Source of the DNA: Kitasatospora gansuensis | GTDB lineage: Bacteria; Actinomycetota; Actinomycetes; Streptomycetales; Streptomycetaceae | Direction of reading: 5' to 3' | DNA: 64,000 nt | Assembly: GCF_014203705.1 (NCBI RefSeq) | Contig: NZ_JACHJR010000001.1 | Span: forward strand, 7,998,001 to 8,062,000 | Shown here: positions 9,198 through 17,413 of the stretch, piece after piece | Numbering within the stretch: position 1 is the first letter of the stretch | Layout: each line of letters starts with the position of its first letter | Notes under the pieces: model-generated | Seen by the model: only the letters and a program-made list of their open reading frames with translations | Databases searched by the model: none | What the model was told of the DNA's origin: nothing | Position numbers and translations under genes: made by a program

Positions 9198-9767
9198 ATG
9201 GCGCGCATGAGTGATCAACCCGCGCGATGGACCCAGGCAACCGTCTACCCCGACATGTGGGCGAACCCGGACGACGACCCCCGCAACACCGAAGGCCCCA
9301 GCCCGGACGGCGAACTGGCCACGCTGCAGGACTTCCTGGCGAACTACCGGCTGACCCTGCGAATGAAGTGCGAGGGCCTGGACGCGGAGCAGCTGGCCCG
9401 CCGTTCGGTGCCACCGTCGACGATGTCGCTGCTCGGCCTGCTCCGGCACCTCGCCGAGGTGGAACGCGACTGGCGTAACTGGATCAGCGACGGCGACCCG
9501 CTGCCGAAGCTGTACGGCAAGCGCGACGCGGACTTCGACGGAGCGGTCGCCGACCAGGCCGTGGTGGACGCGGCGTACGCCGACCTGGCCCGCGAGCAGG
9601 CGGAGACCGACGCCGCGCTGGCCGAGCACCCGGATCTGGGCGTGCGGCTGGGGAAGGACGGGACCGCCGTGCGGGAGCTGCTGGTGCACCGGATCGACGA
9701 GTACGCCCGCCACTGCGGGCACGCCGATCTGCTGCGCGAGTGCGTCGACGGTCGGGTCGGGCAGTGA
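9198..9767 (+). CDS. DinB/DUF664 (mycothiol-dependent transferase-like) family protein
   Basis: 189 aa from the ATG at 9198, chosen because GGCGGACG sits about 5 bases upstream; the ATG at 9207 is also possible. The four-helix DinB fold is indicated by TMSLLGLLRHLAEVERDW in the first half and VHRIDEYARHCGHADLLRE at the end, supplying the histidines of the usual three-His metal site. Actinobacterial members act as metal-dependent thiol (mycothiol) S-transferases or detoxification enzymes; the substrate is not predictable. A strong hairpin follows its stop. Confidence 0.85.
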   Translation: MARMSDQPARWTQATVYPDMWANPDDDPRNTEGPSPDGELATLQDFLANYRLTLRMKCEGLDAEQLARRSVPPSTMSLLGLLRHLAEVERDWRNWISDGDPLPKLYGKRDADFDGAVADQAVVDAAYADLAREQAETDAALAEHPDLGVRLGKDGTAVRELLVHRIDEYARHCGHADLLRECVDGRVGQ

Positions 9768-9808
9768 GGGTTTCGCCCTGAATGCCCTGGATCCGGAGCT
9801 ACGCGACT

Positions 9809-9848
9809 GGTCCTCGGCATCTCCCTCTTCGAAGGGATGCCGAGGACC
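9809..9848. terminator. Strong hairpin terminator between convergent genes
   Basis: Arms GGTCCTCGGCAT and ATGCCGAGGACC are perfectly complementary over 12 bp, with an inner CCCT/AGGG continuation and a short TTCGA-containing loop. It lies between the stops of the DinB gene (9767) and the propeller gene (9871), so it can serve both. Confidence 0.85.
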
Positions 9849-9870
9849 GGTCGGTTCGGGTCGAGCGGGC

Positions 9871-10830
9871 CTACGCGGTGATCCGGGCCAGCAGCAGGTT
9901 CGGGTCCTGCAGGGTGAAGAAGGCGGCGCTGGTGACGTAGACGGTGTCGCCGCAGACCGCCACGGAGGTGGGGTTCGACAGCCCGTCCTGCTGGGTGAGC
10001 ACCACGGTGGGGGCACCGCCGGGGGTCACGTACACGATCTCGTTGGCGGTGTTGCGGGCGGCGAGCAGGTTGTCGCCCTGGCCGGTGAAGCCGAAGTCGT
10101 CGATCCCGTCGAGCCCGGTGGCCCGGGTCTCGATCGGGCCGGCGGAGCCGTCCGGGCAGATCGGGATGCGCAGGATGGTCCCGCGGTCGGTGTTGGACAC
10201 CCAGATGGCGCCGTGGTGCTTGCGGAGGCCGTTCGCGCCGATGAAGCCGGCCGGCTGGAGTTCGGTGCCGGTGGCCCAGGCGGTGCGGGTCCCGTCCTGG
10301 AGCGAGACCCGCCAGACGGTGCCCAGCACCGAGTCGGCGACGTAGAGGTCGCCGTGCTGCTGATCGAGGGCCAGGCCGTTGGGCAGCCCGTTCGCCGGGA
10401 GCGCCGCGATCCGTTCGGGCACACCGCCCGGGCTGAGCCGCCAGACACCGGTCAGGTCCTCGGTGCCGGTGGCGTAGTTGACGTACAGGGTGCCGTCGTC
10501 CGCCCGGGCGATCCCGGTGACGGCGGCGAACCCGACCAGAGGGGTGGCCGGCACCGCCGGGGCCGGCAGCGTGGCCAGGACCTGGGTGTGACCGTCGAGA
10601 CCGATCCGGGCGATCTGCCGGGCACCGATGAACGTCACGTCGGCCGAGCCGTCGGGCTCCAGGACGATGTTCTCCGGCGCCTGCCCGGCGGCCAGGTCGA
10701 GATGCGCGAGCACGTGAGCGTCCGACAGCGGCGGCGCCACGGACACGGCCGGGGCGGCCGAGAACAGGGTCAGCGCGAGCGAGGCGGCAGCGAGGCCGGC
10801 CGGGCGGGCGAAGCGGGTCAGGCGAAGCAA
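9871..10830 (-). CDS. Secreted ScyD/ScyE-like or SMP-30-like beta-propeller protein
   Basis: 319 aa with a signal peptide (MLRLTRFARPAG, hydrophobic stretch to about residue 30). The rest is a series of propeller-type strands: NGLPNGLALDQQHGDLYVADS, GIARADDGTLYVNYATG, NPTSVAVCGDTVYVTSAAFF. This resembles the NHL/SMP-30/ScyD-ScyE families of extracellular six-bladed propellers. No catalytic residues could be assigned, so sugar-lactonase activity is only one option. It is monocistronic. Confidence 0.82.
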   Translation of the reverse strand: MLRLTRFARPAGLAAASLALTLFSAAPAVSVAPPLSDAHVLAHLDLAAGQAPENIVLEPDGSADVTFIGARQIARIGLDGHTQVLATLPAPAVPATPLVGFAAVTGIARADDGTLYVNYATGTEDLTGVWRLSPGGVPERIAALPANGLPNGLALDQQHGDLYVADSVLGTVWRVSLQDGTRTAWATGTELQPAGFIGANGLRKHHGAIWVSNTDRGTILRIPICPDGSAGPIETRATGLDGIDDFGFTGQGDNLLAARNTANEIVYVTPGGAPTVVLTQQDGLSNPTSVAVCGDTVYVTSAAFFTLQDPNLLLARITA

Positions 10831-10949
10831 GGGGGGCTCCTTCGTGACGGGCTTTCAGCTCAGCACGCCGAAGGGGGCCGGGCACGGCGGGATACTCCCT
10901 CAGGGGGCCGGTTTGCCGGGCGTCGGTCGTGCGGTAGGAGCCGGGCGGC

Positions 10950-11978
10950 CTACTGGATGCTCCAGCGGTGCGGATGCCGGGGATCGGTGGGGCAGACGAA
11001 GATGTTGAGCTCGCCGAACCGGCCGACGACGACCCCGGTGGGGGTGGCGTACCGGTGGGTGGGCAGGTCGCGGTCCTCCAGCGGCTTCCAGCTGCCGCTG
11101 CCGCCGTCCCACTCGGAGCTGTCGATGGTCAGCAGCAGGTCCATCGGCGTCCTGCAGGCCCGGCAGTTCATGGGGGACGGGTCGGTCACGTGCCAGGAGG
11201 CGAAGCCGCCGACCCGCCAGCCGGGCGGGATGGACAGGTCGTACTGGTAGCCGATCGGTTCTGCCGCGTCGTCAGCCGACTGTTCGGCTTCTTCCTCGAG
11301 GGCTTCCTCCCAGGCATCGATCCGGGCGCACAGACTCTCGGGCAGCAGCCCGGCGAACGGGTGGGTGACCACCTGCTCGGGGTGCAGGACACAGGGCTCG
11401 GGCACGAACCCGTCGAACCCCACGACCTGCGGCTGCGGCGGCTCGGCCAGCACCTCGCCGACCTCCCACGACCGCCGCCAGCGCAGGTGCAGTTCCAGGT
11501 CGTAGCGGCCCGGACCGTGCGCGTCGAAGGGGCACCAGAACACCTGGAGCAGGTCGCAGCCGTCCGGCCCCGGCGGCAGGTCGGGAACATCGCGCCGGTA
11601 CAGCTGCGCCAGGGCGATCAGCGGCAGTGGATCCATCTCGGTCAGTCCGGGAATCCGGTGTTCGAGGTGCAGCTCCGCCAGCAGCTCGCGCTCCTCGTCG
11701 GTGGGGCCCGGATCCTGTTCGCGGGCCCACGCGGAGCTGACGATCCGTCGCCACCGGTGGATGTCGGCCGGTCGCCGCCCGTACCCACGGGCGTGGGCCT
11801 CGCCGCACTCCGGCCACGGCTCGTCGGCCGGCCACAGCATCGGACCGCCCACGGAGCTGGTCGAAACGTCCGGGCTGCCCGGCCGGGGGTGCAGCCGGGT
11901 GGTCGTACCCCGGTGTCCGGCCAGTTCCGGGAAGAGCACCTCGACATCGAGCGGGCGCGGGGGCGTGGTCCTCGTCAT
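10950..11978 (-). CDS. YwqG/DUF1963-like cytosolic protein
   Basis: 342 aa from the ATG at 11976-11978; no membrane or export signals. The N-terminal part has GGPMLWPADEPWPECGE, matching the Gly-Gly-Pro-x-Leu-Pro...Trp-Pro-x-Cys pattern of DUF1963 (YwqG) proteins. The centre has DLLQVFWCPFDAHGP, and the end has a CRACRTPMDLLLTI zinc-knuckle-like Cys pair followed by GELNIFVCPTDPRHPHRWSIQ. The biochemical function of the family is unknown. It is divergent from nothing obvious, and its start lies about 75 bp from the stop of the tetR gene at 12053. Confidence 0.78.
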   Translation of the reverse strand: MTRTTPPRPLDVEVLFPELAGHRGTTTRLHPRPGSPDVSTSSVGGPMLWPADEPWPECGEAHARGYGRRPADIHRWRRIVSSAWAREQDPGPTDEERELLAELHLEHRIPGLTEMDPLPLIALAQLYRRDVPDLPPGPDGCDLLQVFWCPFDAHGPGRYDLELHLRWRRSWEVGEVLAEPPQPQVVGFDGFVPEPCVLHPEQVVTHPFAGLLPESLCARIDAWEEALEEEAEQSADDAAEPIGYQYDLSIPPGWRVGGFASWHVTDPSPMNCRACRTPMDLLLTIDSSEWDGGSGSWKPLEDRDLPTHRYATPTGVVVGRFGELNIFVCPTDPRHPHRWSIQ

Positions 11979-12052
11979 GGACGCGACCTTAGAGCGTCTT
12001 CCGTCCTTGCCTGAGGAGGTGTCACTCGGGCCTGGCCCCAGCTCTCGTGCGT

Positions 12053-12613
12053 TCACCGCCCGAGGAGTTCAGCGAAGCGGTCCAACGCCAGATCGGTGCG
12101 GTGGCGATCGCCGGTGGTTGTGAGATCGAACAGCAGACCCCGGACAACGGCCATGACCAACGTGGGCGTGACGATGTCCTCAGGGCCGGTGGAGACATCG
12201 CGGAAGGTGGCACCGAGAGTGTCGAACCAGTCGGTGATCGCCTCGCCCTGGTCGGGGTAGTTCTCGGGGTGGACCAGGCCGTCGGCGTGCACCTCGAAGA
12301 ACAGCCGGACGAACGGCGCACGCTCGTCCGCGCTCATCCATGTCCAGATGCCACGCAGTCGCTCCTGCACGGATCCGGTCGCCGCCGGACGGTGCCCCGC
12401 CAGGCGTACCGCGCCGCGGCGACGGGCCTCGGCGAGGACCGCCGCAACCAGCTCCTGTTTGCTGCCGAAGTCGTAGAGCAGCATCCGTGGGCTGGTGTCG
12501 AGGGCCGCCGCCAGTGGTCGCAGGCTCAGCCCGGCCAGGCCGTGCGCCAGCACGTAGTCGGTCGCCCGTGCCAGCGTGCGCTCGCGCCGGGCGGGATCGG
12601 CGGGTCGCCCCAT
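12053..12613 (-). CDS. TetR family transcriptional regulator
   Basis: 186 aa from the ATG at 12611-12613 (MGRPADPARR), preceded by GAGAGGAGATCC. The helix-turn-helix is LAGLSLRPLAAALDTSPRMLLYDFGSKQELVAAV (about 23-56, quoted in part: LSLRPLAAALDTSPRM). The C-terminal half resembles TetR ligand-binding domains with WTWMSADERAPFVRLFFEV. It is divergent from the patatin gene at 12699, with a long-arm inverted repeat between, so local repression is likely. Confidence 0.88.
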   Translation of the reverse strand: MGRPADPARRERTLARATDYVLAHGLAGLSLRPLAAALDTSPRMLLYDFGSKQELVAAVLAEARRRGAVRLAGHRPAATGSVQERLRGIWTWMSADERAPFVRLFFEVHADGLVHPENYPDQGEAITDWFDTLGATFRDVSTGPEDIVTPTLVMAVVRGLLFDLTTTGDRHRTDLALDRFAELLGR

Positions 12614-12640
12614 GGTGGATCTCCTCTCGGCAAACCGCAG

Positions 12641-12680
12641 TTGAAACAGCATGAGCGAGTATATGGTACGACTGTTTCAA
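12641..12680. promoter_or_regulatory. Inverted repeat operator between tetR and patatin genes
   Basis: Perfect 9-bp arms TTGAAACAG (12641-12649) and CTGTTTCAA (12672-12680) are separated by 22 bp that include GTATATGG, a possible -10 region. The wide spacing suggests two half-sites or overlap with both divergent promoters. Confidence 0.6.
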
Positions 12681-12698
12681 TAACGAGGGGAGACCGCT

Positions 12699-13547
12699 GT
12701 GCACACCTTCGACCGAGCACTCGTCCTGGGTCCTGGAAGTCACGTCGGCACCGCCTGGACGGCAGGGCTGGCCTACGGATTGCGCCGCGACGGCGTAGAT
12801 CTGGGCGAAGCCGACCTGATCGTCGGGACGTCAGCCGGCGCGATCATCGGGGCGCTGCTCGCCACCGGGCAGGATCCTGGGCGGCTGGCGACGTCGGCTC
12901 GCCGGTCGGCTCACCGGGTCAAGGCGGACCCCGCGCGGATGGGCGCGGTGTTCGCCGTGCTCGGCGACCGCAGCCAGGAACCGGGCGAGGTCAGGCGCCG
13001 CGTCGGCCGGCTCGCGCTCGACAGCACCGACCCCCAGGCCGAGGAGGCACTGATCGCGGGGCGCGCCGCTTTGATCGGCGTGGCGGCGTGGCCGCAGCGG
13101 CGCCTGCTGATCACAGCCGTGGACGCAACCACCGGTGAGCCCGTGGTGTGGGACCGCGACAGTGGCGTGCCGTTGGTGCACGCGGTGGCGGCGAGCAGCG
13201 CCTTCCCCGGGGCCGCGCCGCCCGTTGCCATCGACGGCCGGCGGTACATGGACGGCGCGCTGCGGTCGGGCACCAACGCCGACCTCGCGGCCGGAGCCCG
13301 CACGCTGGTCGTGGTCGAGCCGATGGCGCACCTGTTTCCCCGCGAGCCACTCAACCAGCAGCTGGAGGCCGTGGGGGCGGACGCCGTGGTGACCATCGGC
13401 CCCGATCCCGCCTCGGTGCGCGCTTTCGGCTCGGACCCGGGCGACCTGTCAGCTTGGGAACCTGCCTATGAAGCGGGTGTTCGCCAGGCCGGCGACGTCG
13501 GCGCACAGCTCCGCTCCGCATGGAGGACGGAAGCCGACGCGGGCTGA
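12699..13547 (+). CDS. Patatin-like phospholipase
   Basis: 282 aa from a GTG at 12699 with GAGGGGAG seven bases upstream. Patatin signatures are complete: oxyanion loop GPGSHVGTAW (11-20), nucleophile Ser45 in IVGTSAGAIIG, and the dyad Asp in YMDGALRSGTNADLA (DGA motif, about 183-185). The enzymes are Ser-Asp dyad acyl hydrolases acting on phospholipids or other esters; no signal peptide is seen, so it should be cytosolic or peripheral. It is probably repressed by the divergent TetR. Its 3' end overlaps the truncated VOC ORF by 28 bp. Confidence 0.9.
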   Translation: MHTFDRALVLGPGSHVGTAWTAGLAYGLRRDGVDLGEADLIVGTSAGAIIGALLATGQDPGRLATSARRSAHRVKADPARMGAVFAVLGDRSQEPGEVRRRVGRLALDSTDPQAEEALIAGRAALIGVAAWPQRRLLITAVDATTGEPVVWDRDSGVPLVHAVAASSAFPGAAPPVAIDGRRYMDGALRSGTNADLAAGARTLVVVEPMAHLFPREPLNQQLEAVGADAVVTIGPDPASVRAFGSDPGDLSAWEPAYEAGVRQAGDVGAQLRSAWRTEADAG

Positions 13548-13885
13548 CCGCCGATCAGGCCAAGCCGGCCGCTCGCGCGTGTCCGCGCGAGCTCATGGAC
13601 GAGTGGGACGAGGGTGCGTACCTCAGTGATCCCGCGGGGGTGGGCCCGAACCTGTCCTTCCTGAAGGTGCCCGAGTCGAAGGTGGTGAAGAACCGGGTGC
13701 ACCTGGACGTACAGGCCGGAGGCGGCCGTGAGACGCCCTGGGAGGTGCGGTGGCCGCGCGTGGTCGAGGCGGTGGCGCGGCTGACGGGGGCAGGCGCGAC
13801 CGTGCTGCGTGAGGAGCACTTGGAGGGTCGGCCCGATCACGTGGTGATGGCCGATCCGGAGGGCAACGAGTTCTGCGTGCTCTGA
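13520..13885 (+). pseudogene. N-terminally truncated VOC/glyoxalase-fold protein
   Basis: The readable part (from about residue 22) matches the C-terminal two thirds of a vicinal-oxygen-chelate protein: DEWDEGAYLSDPAGVGPNLSF, KNRVHLDVQAGGG, then GRPDHVVMADPEGNEFCVL. VOC proteins of this type normally start with about 40 more residues carrying the first beta-alpha-beta unit and first metal ligand; here that space is the end of the patatin gene, which overlaps by 28 bp. An ATG at 13520 exists, but the first 20 residues look unrelated. A deletion joining the two genes is the simplest reading. Confidence 0.7.
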
Positions 13886-13917
13886 CGGCGGAGTCCGCTT
13901 TCGGTGGCCTTTGTGTG

Positions 13918-13965
13918 CCATGGCGCCACATGTGATGCCATGAATGTGCCATGATGGCGCCATGG
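13918..13965. promoter_or_regulatory. Nested palindrome/repeat cluster upstream of GtrA-like gene
   Basis: An 11-bp inverted repeat (CCATGGCGCCA at 13918-13928, TGGCGCCATGG at 13955-13965) has arms that each contain the palindrome TGGCGCCA. Between the arms lies TGTGATGCCATGAA. TGTGCCATG also occurs as a direct repeat (13914 and 13945). The cluster ends 32 bp before the preferred start of the next gene and looks like an operator or start-region structure. Confidence 0.5.
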
Positions 13966-13997
13966 GGAGTGCGGCGAGTCGTCAAAGGGGTCGGATC

Positions 13998-14495
13998 ATG
14001 GAGACAGCACAGGGCCGGCAGCAGGCGGCACCCGGTGCCTTCGCCGCCTTCGCCCGCTTCGTGCTCTGCGGTGGCGGAGTGGGCCTCGCGGCCAGCTTCG
14101 CCGTGGCGGCCCTCGCCTCCCGGATCCCCTGGGTCCTGGCCAACGCCCTGGTCACCGTGCTCTCCACGCTCCTCGCCACCGAGCTGCACGCCCGTTTCAC
14201 CTTCGGCGCGGGCGGCCGTGCGACCTGGCGCCAGCACGCGCAGTCGGCCGGGTCCGCGGCGGCCGGGTACGCGCTGACCTGCGGCGCGATGCTCGTCCTG
14301 CACCAGCTGATGGCGGCGCCCGGTGCGGTGCTGGAACAGGCCGTCTACCTGTCGGCCTCCGCGCTCGCCGGTGTCGCGCGGTTCGCGGTGCTGCGCCTCG
14401 TGGTCTTCGCGCGGAACCGGGCGCAGGCCGCAGCCGGCGTCCGTCCCGTGCACACGGCCGCGGCCGGCCCTGCGGTGTTCTGCCGCGCCGCCTGA
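13998..14495 (+). CDS. GtrA-like four-helix membrane protein
   Basis: 165 aa from the ATG at 13998, chosen because AAGGGG lies about 7 bases upstream; the ATG at 13962 would put the repeat cluster inside the gene. Four hydrophobic segments (about 17-37, 42-62, 83-103, 112-132) and a conserved VLCGGGVGLAASFAVAAL start match GtrA-like proteins (PF04138). These usually help move lipid-linked sugars or work with cell-surface polysaccharide enzymes. No glycosyltransferase partner is adjacent. Confidence 0.75.
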   Translation: METAQGRQQAAPGAFAAFARFVLCGGGVGLAASFAVAALASRIPWVLANALVTVLSTLLATELHARFTFGAGGRATWRQHAQSAGSAAAGYALTCGAMLVLHQLMAAPGAVLEQAVYLSASALAGVARFAVLRLVVFARNRAQAAAGVRPVHTAAAGPAVFCRAA

Positions 14496-14498
14496 CGG

Positions 14499-15278
14499 TC
14501 AGTCACGTCGGTGCAGCCCGAAACCCGTGCGGCCCGTGGGCTCCAGCCCTTCCTTCAGGTGCAGCGAGGGGATCTCGTAGTCACCGAAGTTCTGCCGCCG
14601 GAACGCGATCGGCTCGGTCGACTCCAGGGTGAGCAGGCGCTGCTCCCAGGCCTTGGCGACGTCCGGGTAGTCCTCGGCGGTCATCCGGTCGGCGCCGTAC
14701 AGCACGAACGGCGGCAGCGGCTCGATGCCCGGGTAGTAGAGGATGCCGTGCTGGATCGGGAACAGCAGATCGTCGATGGGGCCGTTGATCCCGCGTGCGG
14801 CGTAGTGCGACTCCGGGCCGCCGACGGTCACCGACAGCAGGGCCTTCCGCCCCGCGAGGGTGCCCTCGCCGAACCGCTCGCCGTACTTGGTGGCGCTGTG
14901 CTCGCCGACCCCGTACGCGAAGCGGTAGGTGAACACCCGGTCCACCCAGCCCTTGAGGATCGCGGGCATGGTGTACCACCACAGCGGGAACTGGAAGACG
15001 ATCGTGTCGGCCCACAGCAGCTTCTCCTGCTCGGCCAGGACGTCCGGGGTGAGTGTCCCGGCGTCGAAGGCCCGGCCCGAGTCGCGGGCGACCTTCAGTG
15101 GACTCGAGGCGTCGGGGCCGTAGTCGGCGGCGTCCACGACGGCCTTCCAGTTCATCGCGTACAGGTCGCTCACCCGTACCTCGTGACCGGCGGCCTCCAA
15201 GGTGGACACCGCGAGGTCCTTCAGCGAGCCGTTGAGCGACTCCGGCTCGGGGTGGGCGTAGACGATCAGCGTCTTCAC
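14499..15278 (-). CDS. NAD(P)H quinone oxidoreductase, NQO1/MdaB flavodoxin-like fold
   Basis: 259 aa. The N-terminus MKTLIVYAHPEPESLNGSL is the FMN/FAD phosphate loop of the family; QFPLWWYTMPAILKGWVDRVF (about 97-117, here only the core PLWWYTMPAILKGW) is the diagnostic NQO segment, followed by a GPESHYAARG loop. These enzymes reduce quinones by two electrons and protect against redox stress. It is divergent from the XRE-type regulator at 15419, a pairing that often means that regulator controls it. Confidence 0.9.
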   Translation of the reverse strand: MKTLIVYAHPEPESLNGSLKDLAVSTLEAAGHEVRVSDLYAMNWKAVVDAADYGPDASSPLKVARDSGRAFDAGTLTPDVLAEQEKLLWADTIVFQFPLWWYTMPAILKGWVDRVFTYRFAYGVGEHSATKYGERFGEGTLAGRKALLSVTVGGPESHYAARGINGPIDDLLFPIQHGILYYPGIEPLPPFVLYGADRMTAEDYPDVAKAWEQRLLTLESTEPIAFRRQNFGDYEIPSLHLKEGLEPTGRTGFGLHRRD

Positions 15279-15418
15279 GGGAACTCCTTCGGATCGGATG
15301 CCCTTGATCCTGGGCGCTGCGGCGTACGGCGTTCAGGGGCGCCGCTTCCGTCGGACGGGACTTCCTGGTATCGGCAGGGCCACCTTCGCGGGCGCCCGGC
15401 GAGGCCATACTGAGGGGC

Positions 15419-16267
15419 ATGGACGATCTTGCGGGCTTCCTGCGGACCCGGCGTTCCCGGGTCGACCCGGCGGCCGCCGGCATCCCCACCGACAGTCGCC
15501 GCCGGGTCGAAGGGCTGCGCCGGGAGGAGGTCGCGCACCTGTCCGGCGTCAGCGTCGACTACTACGTACGCCTGGAGCAGGGCCGCGCGACCCAGCCCTC
15601 CGAGCAGGTCCTCGACGCGCTCGCCCGCGTCCTCGGCCTCGACGAGACCGAACGCGGTCACCTCTACCGGCTCGCCCGGCAGCGCCGCCACCGCGCGAAG
15701 GCGCCCGGCGGTCGGCTTCGGCCGGAGCTGCTGCGCGTCCTCGACCTGGTCGCCGGCGCACCCGCGCTGATCATGGACCACCGCCTGGACGTACTCGCCG
15801 GGAACCGCCTCGCCGGGCTGCTCCACGGCCGCCCGATGCCGGGCCTGAACACCGCCCGGCACATCTTCCTCGAGGAGGCCGAGCGCGGCCTCTACGCGGA
15901 CTGGGAGGGGTGCACCCTCGACGTGGTCGGCCACCTGCGCCTGGCCGCCGGCAGGTACCCCGACGACCCCCGCCTCGCCTCCCTCATCGGCGAGTTGGCG
16001 ATGGGCAGCGAGCGCTTCCGCCGCCTCTGGGCCCGCGCGGACGTCCGCGCCCGCACCCACGGCCGCAAGGCGTACCGGCACCCGCTGGTCGGACTGCTCG
16101 AACTGCACCAGGAGAACTTCGCCCTGCCCGGCGAATCGGGCATGGAGCTGTTGGTGCTGTCCGCCGCCCCCGGCAGCCCCGCCGAGGACGGGCTGCGCCT
16201 GCTCGCGGGCCTGGGCGCGGACAACGGTGACGTGCATCCGTCGGTGAACGCCCAGGCCCGCGAGTAA
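15419..16267 (+). CDS. XRE-family helix-turn-helix regulator with MmyB-like ligand-binding domain
   Basis: 282 aa from the ATG at 15419 with TGAGGGG directly upstream. An N-terminal XRE HTH, RREEVAHLSGVSVDYYVRLE (about 34-53), is followed by the MmyB-like domain: ALIMDHRLDVLAGNRLAGLL, LYADWEGCTLDVVGHLRL, and a C-terminal HPLVGLLELHQENFALPG. MmyB-like domains resemble PAS folds that bind fatty-acid-like or aromatic molecules. It is divergent from the quinone reductase at 14499, its likely target. Confidence 0.9.
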   Translation: MDDLAGFLRTRRSRVDPAAAGIPTDSRRRVEGLRREEVAHLSGVSVDYYVRLEQGRATQPSEQVLDALARVLGLDETERGHLYRLARQRRHRAKAPGGRLRPELLRVLDLVAGAPALIMDHRLDVLAGNRLAGLLHGRPMPGLNTARHIFLEEAERGLYADWEGCTLDVVGHLRLAAGRYPDDPRLASLIGELAMGSERFRRLWARADVRARTHGRKAYRHPLVGLLELHQENFALPGESGMELLVLSAAPGSPAEDGLRLLAGLGADNGDVHPSVNAQARE

Positions 16268-16272
16268 CAGGA

Positions 16273-16575
16273 TCAGCAGACGGCGGTGCGCGCGTACGTG
16301 TACGGGGCGTAGTTCACCCGAAGCGTGGCCCCGGAAGCCATCGCGAAACACGGGCTCTCGGAGCCGTTCGTGAAGACGACGGTCACGCGCATCGTCTTGC
16401 CACAAACGTTGCCCAGGTAGACGGCCTTCACCGACGTATCGACACTACGGCTCACGCACGAAGGCGCCGTCCCACCCGCAGCCTGGGCCGTACCCGCGAG
16501 CACCAGCGGCGACGCGATGGCAACTGCCGCCAGGGCGGAGACCGCCGCACTCTTGGCCTTCAAGCTCTTCAGCAT
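16273..16575 (-). CDS. Small secreted tendamistat-fold (alpha-amylase-inhibitor-like) protein without the WRY motif
   Basis: 100 aa from the ATG at 16573-16575; signal peptide MLKSLKAKSAAVSALAAVA... ends at about TAQA (residue 32). The mature 68 residues align with tendamistat/Haim inhibitors: APSCV start, four cysteines with spacing suited to two disulfides (C-17-C, C-23-C), a VTVVF strand where tendamistat has VKVVY, CFAMASG where it has CYAVAPG, and a terminal Cys. The Trp-Arg-Tyr triplet that plugs the amylase active site lies between the first two cysteines in tendamistat; here that loop reads VSRSVDTSVKAVYLGNV. Amylase inhibition is therefore doubtful. Confidence 0.75.
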   Translation of the reverse strand: MLKSLKAKSAAVSALAAVAIASPLVLAGTAQAAGGTAPSCVSRSVDTSVKAVYLGNVCGKTMRVTVVFTNGSESPCFAMASGATLRVNYAPYTYARTAVC

Positions 16576-16634
16576 GTCGAATTCCCCTCGTTTGCCCGTC
16601 ATCCGACTTCCTTGACGAGATGACGTCAACCTAA

Positions 16635-17105
16635 GGAGCCGGCCGTGCCGAAACCTTGGCGAAAGCTTGCTGGGCAGGTCGGACCACCGAATCCCCGTCT
16701 GTCGCCGAGCATGATTTTCTGCTGACAGACAGCTCCGACTGCGTGATCAGTGCTCGTGCGTTCAACAGTCTGGGGGCGGACGCTGACGCTGAGGCGCCGG
16801 CCCTGAGCGACATGGTCACCGCGCAGAACAGCGTGATCGCCGCCTGGGATCGTGCCCTGTAGGTCCTCGCTCGCAACTCGCAGGCCGTGGAGGAGGGGCA
16901 GTTGGCGCACGAGGTGGTTATGCGCTCTGCCCACCGGTACGAGAGCCGGACCGCGGCCAAGGGCGATGTCCTGGCGCAGCGTCAGGCCGCTGTGTACCGC
17001 ACCACCGAGTTCCTTCTCACCCGGCGCCTGGGCAGGGTCGCGGCACTGCGCCAGGCAGGTCAGCCGGTGCCGCCCGCGGCGCTCAGGCGCACGCGCCAAT
17101 TTCGT
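16635..17105 (+). pseudogene. Stop-interrupted ORF of unknown family
   Basis: One frame stays open from 16635 except for a single TAG at 16860-16862, and has strongly GC-biased third positions on both sides. The second half reads EEGQLAHEVVMRSAHRYESR, then QRQAAVYRTTEFLLTRRLGR and a Pro/Ala-rich end. No start with a good ribosome binding site was found. I recognise no family. It looks like the worn 3' part of a former gene; the rest of 17106-17413 shows nothing convincing. Confidence 0.35.
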
Positions 17106-17413
17106 TTGACCTGTTCTGACCTTCAGTCACGTCAGTCACCGAGAGAGGAATCGCGCCGAGGGCGGCGGCGCGCGGGGCGAGCGGCCCTGCCCGTACGCGG
17201 TGCTGCGGGCAGTCGGCCCTACGTCGATCGCCGTAGGGACCGTTCGCGCGAACTGATGGATTTCTGGCCATTCGGCGGGCCGTACGTAGGCGCATCCGGG
17301 ACACTCGCATTGCCCAACCTGCAAGGGGACCCCCGTAGTTGCCAGCGCCGGCAAGCACTGGCCGGGGGTCCCGGGTGAGATACCCGCCTGACGTCAACCA
17401 AGGAGCACTCACC

